From Clostridium celatum DSM 1785 (GTDB lineage: Bacteria > Bacillota > Clostridia > Clostridiales > Clostridiaceae), in contig NZ_KB291715.1 of NCBI RefSeq assembly GCF_000320405.1, positions 1-64,000 on the forward strand: a DNA stretch of 64,000 nucleotides, read 5' to 3'. This document shows positions 27,087 through 38,206 of the stretch, in pieces. The translations under genes were made by a program, and so were the position numbers. The notes under the pieces were generated by a model, which ran no database searches, had not been told where the DNA came from, and was given only the letters and a program-made list of their open reading frames with translations. Position 1 is the first letter of the stretch. Each line of letters starts with the position of its first letter.

Positions 27087-28445
27087 TTATTCAAATACTA
27101 AATAGTCTTCTCCAATTATTATAACTGCATCAAAATCTGAATATTCACTATCCTTATTTTTCTTTATATTATTAATTCCTATATCATCTTGTAATAGCTG
27201 CTTTAATTCATCATTATTACATAGTATAACTGATTTCTCGGCTTCCTCTCCATTGCCTATGCTCATGTTAGAATAACCTAACTCTTCGAGTTCTACTTGT
27301 AAATTGCCAGCTAATCCATTAACTCTTGTACCATTCAATATCTTTATTGAATAAACAGCCTTATTAACGGTACTACTATTAGCCCCATTACCATTCTTAA
27401 GTATATCTATTATATCTTGATTATACTCTTGTTCTACAACTAAGAAATCCTGACCATAAATTCTTTCATCATATCCATATAAAGTGTTCATAGTCATTCC
27501 TGTATTAGATAAAACTTTTAATCCATATGAAATAATTTTATCTCCTGGCATATTAGTTCTTACATTTTCTTTAATAGCTTTTAATATATTAGGTACATCT
27601 GTTACTATTAATGGGTTGGTACATTTTTTTATTACTGCTGCTATAAACTTTTGTTGGTTTTTTATTCTTCCTAAGTCTCCATCAGCAAGCCCTGTACCAT
27701 CATTATTTTGTCTCCATCTAAAGAACTCTTCAGCTTTTTGCCCATCTAACATTACAGTTTCTCCAGCAGTAAAGTTTATATGTAGATCTTGAGCATCATC
27801 ATCATAATACATGTCTTGATCAATATACATAGGAACTCCACCTATAGCATCAATTAAACTTCTAAATGCATTGTAGTCTATCTCTACTATATAATTAACT
27901 GTAATATCTAAAAGCTTTTGAACTTGATATATAACTTCTTTCTCCCCACCTAAAGCATAAGCAGCATTCATCTTCCAATAAGGAACATAATCACCATATG
28001 CATCATATGCATCTTCTACTTCAATTAAAGTATCTCTTGGAATAGATACAATATTTATGCTATCTGTTTTAGGATTATAATTTAAAAGCATCATTGTATC
28101 AGTTCTTTTTGCTGCAGAATTCTCTATATTTTCTGTATCTCCAATATCCATTCCTAATAATAATATATTAACAGGTTCATTTCCAGATGGTGATACACCT
28201 TTAACCATATCATTATTATTTAATGAAAATACAAATGAAAATAAATAAATAGCAACAAACGCTATTAATAATATTGCAGTTATAATAGCTGCAGCTATTG
28301 CTCTCTTTATAGTAGCTTTTCTTTTTGCCTTTTTTCTTAATAGTTTTTTTCTTTCAAATTCTTGCCTTGCACTGAACTTTTGTGAAGTTACCTTACGCTT
28401 GACTTCCCTAATATTTTCGTTATTATCACCTGTTTTCTTAGCCAT
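27087..28445 (-). CDS. LCP (LytR-CpsA-Psr) family cell-wall glycopolymer ligase
   Basis: The 452-residue protein has a basic cytosolic N-terminus, one membrane helix (about 48-73) and an extracellular LCP domain (about 90-270). That domain has ILLLGMDIGDTENIENSAAKRTDTMML, IPRDTLIEV and the conserved Arg-rich FFRWRQNNDGTGLADGDLGRIKNQQKFI. A LytR C-terminal domain follows (about 360-450: IKILNGTRVNGLAG). LCP enzymes transfer undecaprenyl-linked glycopolymers to peptidoglycan. It follows yqeK on the same strand with a 28-base gap. Confidence 0.9.
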   Translation of the reverse strand: MAKKTGDNNENIREVKRKVTSQKFSARQEFERKKLLRKKAKRKATIKRAIAAAIITAILLIAFVAIYLFSFVFSLNNNDMVKGVSPSGNEPVNILLLGMDIGDTENIENSAAKRTDTMMLLNYNPKTDSINIVSIPRDTLIEVEDAYDAYGDYVPYWKMNAAYALGGEKEVIYQVQKLLDITVNYIVEIDYNAFRSLIDAIGGVPMYIDQDMYYDDDAQDLHINFTAGETVMLDGQKAEEFFRWRQNNDGTGLADGDLGRIKNQQKFIAAVIKKCTNPLIVTDVPNILKAIKENVRTNMPGDKIISYGLKVLSNTGMTMNTLYGYDERIYGQDFLVVEQEYNQDIIDILKNGNGANSSTVNKAVYSIKILNGTRVNGLAGNLQVELEELGYSNMSIGNGEEAEKSVILCNNDELKQLLQDDIGINNIKKNKDSEYSDFDAVIIIGEDYLVFE

Positions 28446-28473
28446 TATACCTTCCCCACCTTATACAATAATA

Positions 28474-29055
28474 CTAATTATCAAGTTTATTTTTATTATA
28501 CAATAAATAATTTCTTGCCTTTATTGTATTGATATCAACTGCATATCCCTTATTTAATAAGTATATTGTTGTGTGAGTTAACGCTTTAATCATGGCTAAA
28601 TCTAAAGATTTATAGGAAATAGATCTAATCTCATCAATTCCATCAAATTCTCTTGAAGGTTCAATCAAATCAGCTAAATATACTATCTTATCAAGATTAC
28701 TCATATTTTCTTTTCCAGTAGTATGCCACCTCATAGCACTCAAAATTTCTTCATCATTTATTTTAAATATATTTTTTGCTATAATTGGTCCAGCTATAGA
28801 ATGCCATATTTCTTTAGTGTTTTCTTCATCTATAGATAAAGTAATATTCTCTTCATCTATAATTTTTCTTAACTGCTCTAAATCCATATTTTTTGCAACA
28901 TCATGACAAAGAGCTGCAATTTCAGCTTTTTTTTGATCTTCTCCAAAAACCTTTGCCAATTCTACCGCTGTATTTACTACTCCTAAAGTATGATTATATC
29001 TACCAACTTTTAAATTTTCCTTTACGTAATCCTTTATTTTATCTATTTCCCACAT
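28474..29055 (-). CDS. yqeK: YqeK, HD-domain bis(nucleosyl)-tetraphosphatase (symmetrical)
   Basis: The 193-residue HD-domain protein shows GRYNHTLGV (about 22), ALCHDVAKNM (about 53, metal-binding HD) and MRWHTTGKENMS (about 107). These match YqeK, which hydrolyses diadenosine tetraphosphate to two ADP. I chose the ATG at 29055 over one 24 bases upstream because AAGGGAG lies directly before it. It sits in the conserved yhbY-nadD-yqeK order. Confidence 0.9.
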   Translation of the reverse strand: MWEIDKIKDYVKENLKVGRYNHTLGVVNTAVELAKVFGEDQKKAEIAALCHDVAKNMDLEQLRKIIDEENITLSIDEENTKEIWHSIAGPIIAKNIFKINDEEILSAMRWHTTGKENMSNLDKIVYLADLIEPSREFDGIDEIRSISYKSLDLAMIKALTHTTIYLLNKGYAVDINTIKARNYLLYNKNKLDN

Positions 29056-29056
29056 C

Positions 29057-29665
29057 TTATTCTCCCTTATACAAAGCATTCTCTTCTATATAATCTTTAA
29101 CTTCTTTAGATAGGAAAAAATCTACTCTTTTTCCATCCTGAATTCTCTTTCTTATAATAGAAGATGAAATATCTATATCCACAACATCTAATAATGTTAT
29201 TTTACATTTATACTTATCTTCAAGCTTTTTCTTTTGTTCACTTAATATTTCTTTTGTATATACGCCTCTATTAAAAGCTACAAAAGTACAATTTTTCAAT
29301 ACTTGTTCTGGCTCTCTCCATTTTTCTATATCCATTAAGGAGTCACCACCTGAAATAAAAAATATTTCAGTGTCATAGTATTTATTCTTTAGATATTTCA
29401 ATGTTTCATAAGTATAGCTATATCCATTTTTATTAACTTCATAATCGCTTATTATAAAATCTTCATAACCATCTATAGCTTTTTTTACCATATTATATCT
29501 ATACTCAGCATCTATTATTCCATTATTTTTCTTATGTGGTGGATTTCCTGCTGGTATAAAAATAACTTTATCTAAATTCAATTGTTCCTTTGCCTCATAA
29601 GCAATATATAAATGTGCCAAATGTATTGGATTAAAAGTTCCACCCATAATACCATATTTCTTCAT
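29057..29665 (-). CDS. nadD: Nicotinate-nucleotide adenylyltransferase
   Basis: The 202-residue NadD has the nucleotidyltransferase motif GGTFNPIHLAHL (about 8-19), PAGNPPHKK (about 38-46), the NAD-family FISGGDSLMDIEKW (about 103-116) and the C-terminal SSSIIRKRI motif (about 168-176). It adenylates nicotinate mononucleotide to deamido-NAD, a required step in NAD synthesis. It lies 7 bases after yhbY and directly before yqeK. Confidence 0.93.
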   Translation of the reverse strand: MKKYGIMGGTFNPIHLAHLYIAYEAKEQLNLDKVIFIPAGNPPHKKNNGIIDAEYRYNMVKKAIDGYEDFIISDYEVNKNGYSYTYETLKYLKNKYYDTEIFFISGGDSLMDIEKWREPEQVLKNCTFVAFNRGVYTKEILSEQKKKLEDKYKCKITLLDVVDIDISSSIIRKRIQDGKRVDFFLSKEVKDYIEENALYKGE

Positions 29666-29671
29666 TGATAT

Positions 29672-29974
29672 TTATTTTTTCCCTTGTGGTAATTCTATCT
29701 TAGACTTTTTAGATGATTTTTTATATAAAACTATCTTACTTCCTATAGCTTGAATCCCTTCACAACCTATAGCACTACATATTGCATCAGATGCCTCTCT
29801 TGCAGCTAATCCACTATTTTCTAAAACCTTTATCTTTATAAGCTCTCTCGCTTCTAAAGCCTCTTCTAATTGATTTAAGAATGCCTCTTCAATTCCATTT
29901 TTCCCGATTTGGAATATTGGATCCATTGTATTTGCAAGCCCTCTTAAATAAGCTCTTTGCTTTCCTGTTATCAT
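29672..29974 (-). CDS. yhbY: YhbY/CRM-domain RNA-binding protein
   Basis: The 100-residue protein starts MITGKQRAYLRGLAN and carries the CRM fold with the GxxG-like IGKNGIEEAFLNQL and the basic C-terminus IVLYKKSSKKSK. The family binds ribosomal precursors and helps 50S assembly. The start at 29974 has a TAGGAGG site 8 bases upstream; an earlier in-frame ATG would overlap the end of obg and lacks such a site. It follows obg in the standard order. Confidence 0.88.
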   Translation of the reverse strand: MITGKQRAYLRGLANTMDPIFQIGKNGIEEAFLNQLEEALEARELIKIKVLENSGLAAREASDAICSAIGCEGIQAIGSKIVLYKKSSKKSKIELPQGKK

Positions 29975-29987
29975 ATGATTATTCCTC

Positions 29988-31298
<1,311 letters not shown>

Positions 31299-31389
31299 CT
31301 AATGTTAAACATAATAATCTATCTTTTATTATTCCTTAACATATATATTTTATAATAGTATATAAAAAAAAGATATTTATTACAAGAAT

Positions 31390-31412
31390 AAAAGCACCCA
31401 TAGGGTGCTTTT
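31390..31412 (-). terminator. Terminator of the rplU-prp-rpmA operon
   Basis: AAAAGCACCC-ATA-GGGTGCTTTT is a 10-base perfect stem immediately after the L27 gene, with a T-tract on the minus strand. Confidence 0.85.
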
Positions 31413-31437
31413 ATCTATATAAAATATAATTATTCAG

Positions 31438-31734
31438 CTATTTCTTCACGCTTACTGGGTAAACAGAAACTTTTTTCTTGTCTCTTCCCATTCTTTCAAA
31501 TCTTACGATTCCGTCTTCTTTAGCAAATAGAGTGTCGTCTCCACCCTTACCTACGTTTAGACCTGGGTGAATCTTAGTTCCTCTTTGTCTGTATAGGATG
31601 TTTCCAGCTAAAACGAATTCTCCGTCAGCAGCTTTAGCACCTAATCTCTTAGATTCAGAGTCTCTACCATTCTTAGAACTACCTACCCCTTTCTTGTGGG
31701 CAAATAATTGAAGGTTCATCATTAACATACTCAT
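31438..31734 (-). CDS. rpmA: 50S ribosomal protein L27 with cleavable N-terminal extension
   Basis: The 98-residue L27 carries the Firmicute N-terminal leader ending NLQLFA before [14 protein letters not shown]. This leader is removed by the protease Prp, whose gene lies immediately upstream. Mature L27 reaches the peptidyl-transferase centre. The start overlaps the prp stop (TAATG), so translation is probably coupled; a second in-frame ATG two codons on is also possible. Confidence 0.95.
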   Translation of the reverse strand: MSMLMMNLQLFAHKKGVGSSKNGRDSESKRLGAKAADGEFVLAGNILYRQRGTKIHPGLNVGKGGDDTLFAKEDGIVRFERMGRDKKKVSVYPVSVKK

Positions 31735-32108
31735 TACACCTCCTCGAATTTTATTTTTATATATTTATTCCGTCTATTTTTACCAAAACTAGCTTCTAAG
31801 GACATCATTAAACTTTCTAAACTTTTTTCAAATGTTAGTAGTAATACTTGCCCTCTTTCAATATCATCTTTTTTAAGACTTGATAAATTCAGTGATAAAA
31901 ATCCATCATTTACCTCATACTTTACTGGTAGTTTTAAAACTTCCGTAATACCTATTACAGTACTTTGAGATAAAACTGAAACACTATTACAAATCATGTC
32001 ATACACATCACCTGTAGCACTTTCAATTTCCTCTCTAGATAAAGCATGCCCTTCAATCTTAAATCCGAGAGATACATGTTTTTGCTTAAATATAATAACC
32101 TTAATCAT
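31734..32108 (-). CDS. prp: Ribosomal-processing cysteine protease Prp
   Basis: The 124-residue YsxB-family protease has the catalytic His in GHALSREE (about 20) and Cys in [19 protein letters not shown] (about 40). It cleaves the N-terminal extension of L27 and is essential in organisms with that extension. It sits between rplU and rpmA, the conserved Firmicute order, 9 bases after rplU. Confidence 0.92.
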   Translation of the reverse strand: MIKVIIFKQKHVSLGFKIEGHALSREEIESATGDVYDMICNSVSVLSQSTVIGITEVLKLPVKYEVNDGFLSLNLSSLKKDDIERGQVLLLTFEKSLESLMMSLEASFGKNRRNKYIKIKFEEV

Positions 32109-32117
32109 AACTTATAA

Positions 32118-32429
32118 TTAAGCTTCGATTTTTTCGATTACTAATTTAGTGTAAGGTTGTCTGTGACCAGTCTTCTTTCTGTAGTCCTTCTTTGGCTTAT
32201 ACTTGAAAACTGTGATCTTCTTAGCTTTACCTTGAGCTGCTACCTTAGCAACAACTTTAGCTCCTGATACTAATGGAGCTCCAACTGTTAAGTTTTCTCC
32301 GTTAGAAACAGCTAAAACTTCAGTTAATTCTACTGTTGATTCAACTTCAGCGTTTAATTTTTCAACGTATATTACGTCTCCTTCTTGAACTCTGTATTGC
32401 TTTCCTCCAGTTAATACTACTGCGTACAT
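32118..32429 (-). CDS. rplU: 50S ribosomal protein L21
   Basis: The 103-residue L21 starts [18 protein letters not shown] and ends with the family motif [20 protein letters not shown] chose the ATG at 32429 over a GTG nine bases upstream because GAGGAGGTG is correctly spaced for the ATG. It is the first gene of rplU-prp-rpmA behind a structured leader. Confidence 0.95.
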   Translation of the reverse strand: MYAVVLTGGKQYRVQEGDVIYVEKLNAEVESTVELTEVLAVSNGENLTVGAPLVSGAKVVAKVAAQGKAKKITVFKYKPKKDYRKKTGHRQPYTKLVIEKIEA

Positions 32430-32438
32430 TAAAAACAC

Positions 32439-32530
32439 CTCCTCTTAAACGGTCTCGCCAATGTAGGTACAAAGATTTAACTTTGTTTTAATAAAACCCG
32501 TTATGTGCGGTTTACAAATGACATTTTATC
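32439..32530 (-). promoter_or_regulatory. L21 leader RNA (autoregulatory 5' UTR)
   Basis: The minus-strand leader contains AACCGCACATAACGGGTTTT, GTACCTACATTGGCGAGACC and GTTTAAGAGGAGGTG just before the L21 gene. This matches the conserved L21 leader of Firmicutes, thought to be bound by excess L21. Identification is by sequence recognition; no fold was computed. Confidence 0.8.
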
Positions 32531-32560
32531 ATATAAAACTACATTTTGTAAAGAAATTTA

Positions 32561-34003
32561 TTATACTTTTTCTATTGTTTTTATTTTGTACTTTTGGTAA
32601 TTTTCTTTTTGATTAGAGAAAATTAATGGTTCAACCCTATATCCTTCTATGTCATGTACAAAATTTAAATAAATTTCTTTATCTAGTCCATCAATGTTTT
32701 TCAGAAATCTAACTAAATCGCCTTTTATGTCATCTTCATAATTTTTATCTATTTCTATGTAAAAATCCTTTATAGAATTTTCATTAGAACATTTTATTAT
32801 TTCATTACTAATAAGAGTTTCTATATAAGATAATTTTAAAAGAAACCCATTGGATTTACATTTTTTACATGGTTCTTCTAAATATTCATAAATAGATTTT
32901 CCTGTTCTTTTTCTGCTTATTTGAACTAGATCCAACTCTGTAAATGGAAAAATCTTGACATTTCCTTTGTCTGCTTCTAATGATTTCTTTAGAGTTTTTA
33001 TTACTGGTAATTTTTGCAATTCATCTCTCATATCGATAAAATCCACCACAATTATTCCACTTAAATTTCTTAATCTAATTTGTCTTCCAACTTCTTTTGC
33101 TGCTTCTAAATTTGTTTGATATATAGTTTTATTAAAATCTCTAGCTTTTGTATTTTTCCCACTATTAACATCTATAACATACATAGCTTCTGTTTTATCT
33201 ATAACTATATATCCACCACAAGGAAGATTAACTTTTTTATGCCTTAATTTAATTATTTCTTTTTCTATACAATAATAATCAAACAAAGTTCTTTTATCTT
33301 CATAAAATTTAAACTCAAAGTTTTCCTTACTTTTAACTAAATCTTGAATTATATCTAAGAAATATTTATCATCGCTAATAACCTTAGTTTTTTTATCGTC
33401 TAACTCTTCAAAAAATCTATATATTAAACTATTTGATTTAATCTTGCCTATATTTTTTGAATATTTAAGTTTTCTTTCCAAAGCGTCTTTCTTTTCTAAT
33501 AAAGAATTTAATTCTTCTACTAACTCTTCCTTAGTAGCATTAGCTGCTTCTGTTCTAAAAACTATGCCTATACCCCTAATTGGTTTTATAAATGTAGTCA
33601 AGTTTTGTCTATGTTCAAGTTGAGTTATTCTCTTTGATAAAGTTATTCCTTCGTCACCTAAAGTTAAAACCATAAGTTTTCCTAAAATTGACACTTTATT
33701 ACTAACCTTTGCTCCCTTGTTTCCTAAAGGCTCTTTTAGAACTTCAACTAATAACTCCTCACCTTTTTTTATTCCTCTTCTTTTTAGCTCATCGCTATAA
33801 TACATATAAGCTTCTTTTTCTAATCCTATATCTAAAAATATAGAGTTAATTCCTGGAATAATATTCTTAACCCTAGCTTTATATATTTCTCCAATTTGAG
33901 GACTAGTAGAATCCTCATGTGCAAAACATTCTACTAGTTCATCATTTTCTTTTAATGCAATTCTTAAGAGATTTTGCCTCTTCTCAACAAAAACTTCTCT
34001 CAT
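32561..34003 (-). CDS. rng: Ribonuclease E/G family endonuclease
   Basis: The 480-residue RNase G has an N-terminal S1 domain (about 35-130), the DNase I-like catalytic part with GGYIVIDKTEAMYVIDVNSGK (about 258-278) and IIVVDFIDM (about 320), and the zinc-link CKKCKSNG (about 388). These match the catalytic half of RNase E/G; the degradosome-scaffold C-terminus of RNase E is absent, as expected for RNase G. It processes rRNA 5' ends and decays mRNA. It is clustered with rplU downstream, as in many clostridia. Confidence 0.92.
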   Translation of the reverse strand: MREVFVEKRQNLLRIALKENDELVECFAHEDSTSPQIGEIYKARVKNIIPGINSIFLDIGLEKEAYMYYSDELKRRGIKKGEELLVEVLKEPLGNKGAKVSNKVSILGKLMVLTLGDEGITLSKRITQLEHRQNLTTFIKPIRGIGIVFRTEAANATKEELVEELNSLLEKKDALERKLKYSKNIGKIKSNSLIYRFFEELDDKKTKVISDDKYFLDIIQDLVKSKENFEFKFYEDKRTLFDYYCIEKEIIKLRHKKVNLPCGGYIVIDKTEAMYVIDVNSGKNTKARDFNKTIYQTNLEAAKEVGRQIRLRNLSGIIVVDFIDMRDELQKLPVIKTLKKSLEADKGNVKIFPFTELDLVQISRKRTGKSIYEYLEEPCKKCKSNGFLLKLSYIETLISNEIIKCSNENSIKDFYIEIDKNYEDDIKGDLVRFLKNIDGLDKEIYLNFVHDIEGYRVEPLIFSNQKENYQKYKIKTIEKV

Positions 34004-34013
34004 ATTTTACTAC

Positions 34014-34721
34014 CTAAATTCCTTTGTATAAAGGAAAATATTTATTATTTTTTAATATATACATTTCTTCTCTTTTTATATTAACAAAAGCCTCTGGGTT
34101 TATTTCTGAAACTTTTCCCTTTAAGTAAGTAACTAAAAGATCAGCTGAAAGATTTTCTCTACTTCCTGTAGCTATTAATGTATTTAATATTAACTCATTA
34201 TCTTTTATCCAATATTTAAATTCTTTAACAAAAGGTTTAATATCAGTAAGCTTTTCACCCTTTTTAGTTTTTTTAACTATTTCCCAAACTTTTTCATTAA
34301 GAGTAGTATTCATTTCTTCTTCAACTTTTGAAGTTCCATTTAACTTTATCTTAATTATATATCTAGCACCATCTAAAAGAGCCATTGCTTGTGGTAATCT
34401 TTTAACATTTTCAACTATTTCTACTGCATTTGCATGTAAGAATTTAATTGTAGGAGGCGCACTTTCATTTAACTTTTCTATTACCTCTCCTACTCCAAGA
34501 GATTCAGTTAAAACTAAATCTAAGTATTCTCCATCTGAATAAACACCAACAGAAAGTGGTTGTGCTATTGATAATGCCATATGTGGATTAAATCCTTTTG
34601 AATATTCAACTGGTAATCCTGATCTTTTTATTATTCTTTGAATAGTTCTCATTAAATCTAAATGTCCAATAAATTTAATTTCTTCACCCTTAGAAAACTT
34701 GATTACGTATCGCACCTTCAA
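34014..34721 (-). CDS. DUF2344/TIGR03936 family protein
   Basis: The 235-residue protein begins VRYVIKFSKGEEIKFIGHLDLMRTIQRIIKRSGLPVEYSKGFNPH, characteristic of the DUF2344 family, which is regularly encoded next to or fused with the B12-binding radical-SAM protein found here upstream. Both are probably tRNA/rRNA modification-related, but the reaction is not established. It appears to start at a TTG overlapping the end of the radical-SAM gene by 32 bases, suggesting coupling. Confidence 0.85.
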   Translation of the reverse strand: MKVRYVIKFSKGEEIKFIGHLDLMRTIQRIIKRSGLPVEYSKGFNPHMALSIAQPLSVGVYSDGEYLDLVLTESLGVGEVIEKLNESAPPTIKFLHANAVEIVENVKRLPQAMALLDGARYIIKIKLNGTSKVEEEMNTTLNEKVWEIVKKTKKGEKLTDIKPFVKEFKYWIKDNELILNTLIATGSRENLSADLLVTYLKGKVSEINPEAFVNIKREEMYILKNNKYFPLYKGI

Positions 34722-36557
34722 AACACTTCCCTTCTTTAAAGTTTACATTTATACCACAACCTGTACATCCTTCTAGGCAGTTTCTTGTAAGCTCAGCTTT
34801 CTTAGCCTTTTCATTTTCTCTTTCAAGATATTTTCTATTAACACCAATATCAATGAAATCCCATGGAAGTACTTCATCATATGTTCTTTCTCTATATACA
34901 TAGAACTCTGGATCTAAATTACATTCCTCCATAGATTCTTTCCATATATCCATATTAAAGTACTCTGACCAACCGTCAAATTTAGCGCCTTTTTCAAATG
35001 CTCTAATTAAAGCATCACAAGTTCTTCTATCTCCTCTTGCAAATACAGCCTCCATAAATGAAGTCTCTTGTTCATGGTAGTTAAATACTATACTTCTTGA
35101 TTTTATTGCACCCTTAACAGCACCAATTCTTTCATAAACCACTTCTGGTCTTTCCATTGGAGCCCATTGGAATGGTGTAAATGGCTTTGGAACTAATATT
35201 GATGCACTAACAGTAATTTTTAGTCCCTTGCTTCTCTTATCCTTTGGAATACTAAAGTAAACATCTGCCATTTTTTCTGCTAATTCACCAATTCCAGCAG
35301 CATCTTCTGTTGTCTCATAAGGAAGCCCTATCATAAAGTATAACTTAATAGTACTCCATCCTGATTCAAAAGCACTTTTAGCTGCTTCTAGAATTCTATC
35401 TTCTGTTAACCCCTTATTTATTATGTCTCTCATTCTTTGAGAACCTGCTTCTGGTGCAAAAGTTAAACCTGTCTTTCTAACCTTTTGAATTTCTTTTATT
35501 AAATCAACAGAAAAGGCATCTACTCTTATTGATGGAAGAGCTATACCTACTTTATTTTGCTCATGCTCTAAAACTAGGCTAGATATTAAATTTTGAATAT
35601 TAGAATAATCACAAATACTTAAAGATGCTAATGATACCTCATTATATCCAGTAGCCTTTAATGCCTTTCTTGCTTGTTCTAATAATGTATTAGTAGTCTT
35701 TTCTCTAACTGGTCTATAAATCATACCTGCTTGGCAGAATCTACAACCATTTGTACATCCTCTAGCAGTTTCTAAAACAACTCTATCATGAACTATTTCA
35801 GTATAAGGAACTATCATTTCATCTGGGAATGCTACTGAATCAAAATCATTAACTATTCTCTTTTTAACCTTTGCAGGTACATCATCATACTTTGGTTTAA
35901 ATTCTTTTATTGTGCCATCCTCATTATAAGTAACATCATAAAGACTTGGAACATAAATTCCACCTATCTTTGATATTTCTCTTAAAAATTCTTTTTTATT
36001 AAAAGTGCCTGCTTCTTTATGTCTTGCGTAAACCTCTAAGACATCATTCATCATTTCTTCACCTTCACCAATTTCGAAGAAATCAACAATATCATATAAA
36101 GGTTCTGGATTATATGCACAAGGGCCACCAGCCATAATTATCGGAGCATCTTCTCCTCTTTCACTTGCTCTTATAGCTATTCCTGACATATCAAGCATAT
36201 TTAATATGTTTGTATAACTCATTTCATATTGAAGAGTAAATCCTAACATATCAAACTTATCTAATGAAGTTTTAGTTTTAATGTAAATAGTTTTATGTCA
36301 TTTTCTCTCATTAATGCTTCCATATCTGGCCATGGTGCAAAAACTCTTTCACAATATGTATCTTTTCTTTCATTTATAGTATGATATAAAATTCTTGTTC
36401 CTAAGTGAGACATACCAACTTCATATACATCTGGGAAACAAAATGCAAATCTTATATTAACATCCTCTGGATTTTTTATAACTTGATTTAATTCACCACC
36501 AACATATCTAGATGGTTTTTCTACCTTACATAAAATATCATCAGTTATTTTATTCAT
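34690..36557 (-). pseudogene. TIGR03960-type radical-SAM protein with N-terminal B12-binding-like domain, frameshifted
   Basis: The gene encodes a 622-residue protein if one missing base is restored. The N-terminal part (start MNKITDDILC at 36557, AAGGAGGG upstream) has the B12-binding-like fold with RFAFCFPDVYEVGMSHLG. The rest carries the radical-SAM CNGCRFCQAGMIYRP motif. The frame breaks at about 36270-36284: the N-terminal frame ends KLFTLKLKLH-stop, while the continuing frame reads KTSLDKFDMLGF. The total length plus one base is divisible by three. Flanking parts are intact, so either a very recent mutation or, more likely, a sequence error. Confidence 0.85.
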
Positions 36558-36749
36558 AAGTACCCTCCTTTTAATCAGTTTGGATCTTGTAGTGTAGAGT
36601 TTCAAGCATAGGAATAAAGTCAGCAAAGCTGACTTTATAAATATATTTTAGAAACCCAATAAGAGTTACCTAGTTGAACTCTTAACTCCTCACTTCTAAT
36701 TCCTAACTATTCTTATGATATTCTAGCATACTAAACATCTAAAAGTAAA

Positions 36750-37622
36750 CTAAATGCTTTTACCAAGTCTTTTCTTGCTATACTCTTCTAAGCTAATATT
36801 TCCATATACTTTTAATGCTTCAATAAGCTCATCTTCATGCATTATAAATAAAAGTTTTAAATCATCATTTAATACATAAAATGTATTAAATCTATTTTTA
36901 TCTATTATACTCATTAAATTAACTAAACCTTGTTTATAATATACTGAAATAATTCTATTATCTAAATACTTATTTCTTATTAGTTTATTCCTTTTCATAA
37001 ATATATTCCCCATTAATATATAAGTGCTTGTTTTTTGCTGAGAATACGTTATATACCATATTAATATTCCCGAAATTAATAAGCTTAAATTTATTTCACC
37101 TACTTTTAAAATGAAAAGAAAAAATAAAATTATAAAGCATAATCCAAAAGCATAGCTAACCTGTGACATTATACTTTGAACCTTTTTGTAAAACATCTTA
37201 TTAGACAGTATTATTTCTAAAATTCTTGCTCCATCTAATGGATATGCAGGAATCATATTAAATAAAAATAATCCTAAATTTATTAATATAAATTCACTAA
37301 CTATATTGCTATCAACAAAAAAATTTATACAAAAAAACATTCCTGATATAAACAAATTAATTGCAGGGCCAGCAATGTATATTTTTATTTTATCTTTATC
37401 TAATAATTCATCCAAATTTGATAATTTTACTCGTGTTCCATATATATGAACTTGAAATTTACTAAACTGACTTCCCTTCCAATTAGCTACAATAATATGA
37501 CAAATCTCATGTATAAAAATACTAATAAACGCTCTAATTGTATGTTTATTCATACTAAATAAAACTGCTAATAATAATAATTCTGCTACAAATAACCGCT
37601 TTCCTCTTTTCATCAATCTCAC
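36750..37622 (-). CDS. M50 site-2 protease, SpoIVFB-like
   Basis: The 290-residue membrane protein has the zinc-protease motif HEICHI (about 38) and a second metal-site motif PAYPLDGARILE (about 123), typical of S2P intramembrane proteases of the SpoIVFB subgroup. A C-terminal CBS-like region (about 215-280) follows. In bacilli SpoIVFB cleaves pro-sigma-K. In clostridia relatives sit beside SpoIVFA-like genes, as here. Whether it activates sigma-K in this organism is unknown. Confidence 0.85.
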   Translation of the reverse strand: MRLMKRGKRLFVAELLLLAVLFSMNKHTIRAFISIFIHEICHIIVANWKGSQFSKFQVHIYGTRVKLSNLDELLDKDKIKIYIAGPAINLFISGMFFCINFFVDSNIVSEFILINLGLFLFNMIPAYPLDGARILEIILSNKMFYKKVQSIMSQVSYAFGLCFIILFFLFILKVGEINLSLLISGILIWYITYSQQKTSTYILMGNIFMKRNKLIRNKYLDNRIISVYYKQGLVNLMSIIDKNRFNTFYVLNDDLKLLFIMHEDELIEALKVYGNISLEEYSKKRLGKSI

Positions 37623-37673
37623 CTTAAAAAGTGCTATATTAATCTATTCACATATAAACTTTAATCCTCACTT

Positions 37674-38072
37674 TTACAAATTTATTTTATTTCCATTTAT
37701 TTTCAACTTTATGTATTCATTAATCTTTTTTATTGTAGAGAATGCATCAATATCAATATTTTCACCACTTTCCTCATAGACATTACTATTCATTACAGCC
37801 TTTATATTGTTATAGCTTTCTGTAGCTTCTTCACTTGAAGAATATTTTAAATAAAATACAGTCATTATCATTACTAAAACAACTACTAATTGATAAATAA
37901 AAATATTTATCATGCTAGAAAAAAAGCCTTCCTTCTTATTAATCCTTTTACCGCTATTACCATACACACTTTCAAAATTACTTCTATTATAGACAGCAGA
38001 CCTTTTATCTTTTACATTTGTATGTCTTAAGTTTTCATAATAATTTTTATATTCTCTACTATAATTTCTCAT
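37674..38072 (-). CDS. SpoIVFA-like membrane protein (short)
   Basis: The 132-residue protein has a basic cytosolic N-terminus, one membrane helix (about 53-76: INIFIYQLVVVLVMIMTVFYL) and an extracytoplasmic tail. Location next to the SpoIVFB-like protease suggests a SpoIVFA-type partner, but it lacks the M23-type domain of Bacillus SpoIVFA, and sequence similarity is limited. It lies 51 bases upstream of the protease gene. Confidence 0.6.
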   Translation of the reverse strand: MRNYSREYKNYYENLRHTNVKDKRSAVYNRSNFESVYGNSGKRINKKEGFFSSMINIFIYQLVVVLVMIMTVFYLKYSSSEEATESYNNIKAVMNSNVYEESGENIDIDAFSTIKKINEYIKLKINGNKINL

Positions 38073-38165
38073 TTCTCCTCCTAAAAAAATTGCTTATTAT
38101 ATTGTATTTTTAACAATATCAAATTAGAACTTTCTAATGATTTTATCTCTAAGTTAAAAGGACAT

Positions 38166-38206
38166 AAAAAAATAGATGTGTAAACTAACTTACACATCTA
38201 TTTTTT
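38166..38206 (-). terminator. Terminator of rodA
   Basis: AAAAAATAGATGTGTAA/TTACACATCTATTTTTT is a 17-base perfect stem with a 7-base loop, touching the rodA stop codon. Confidence 0.9.
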
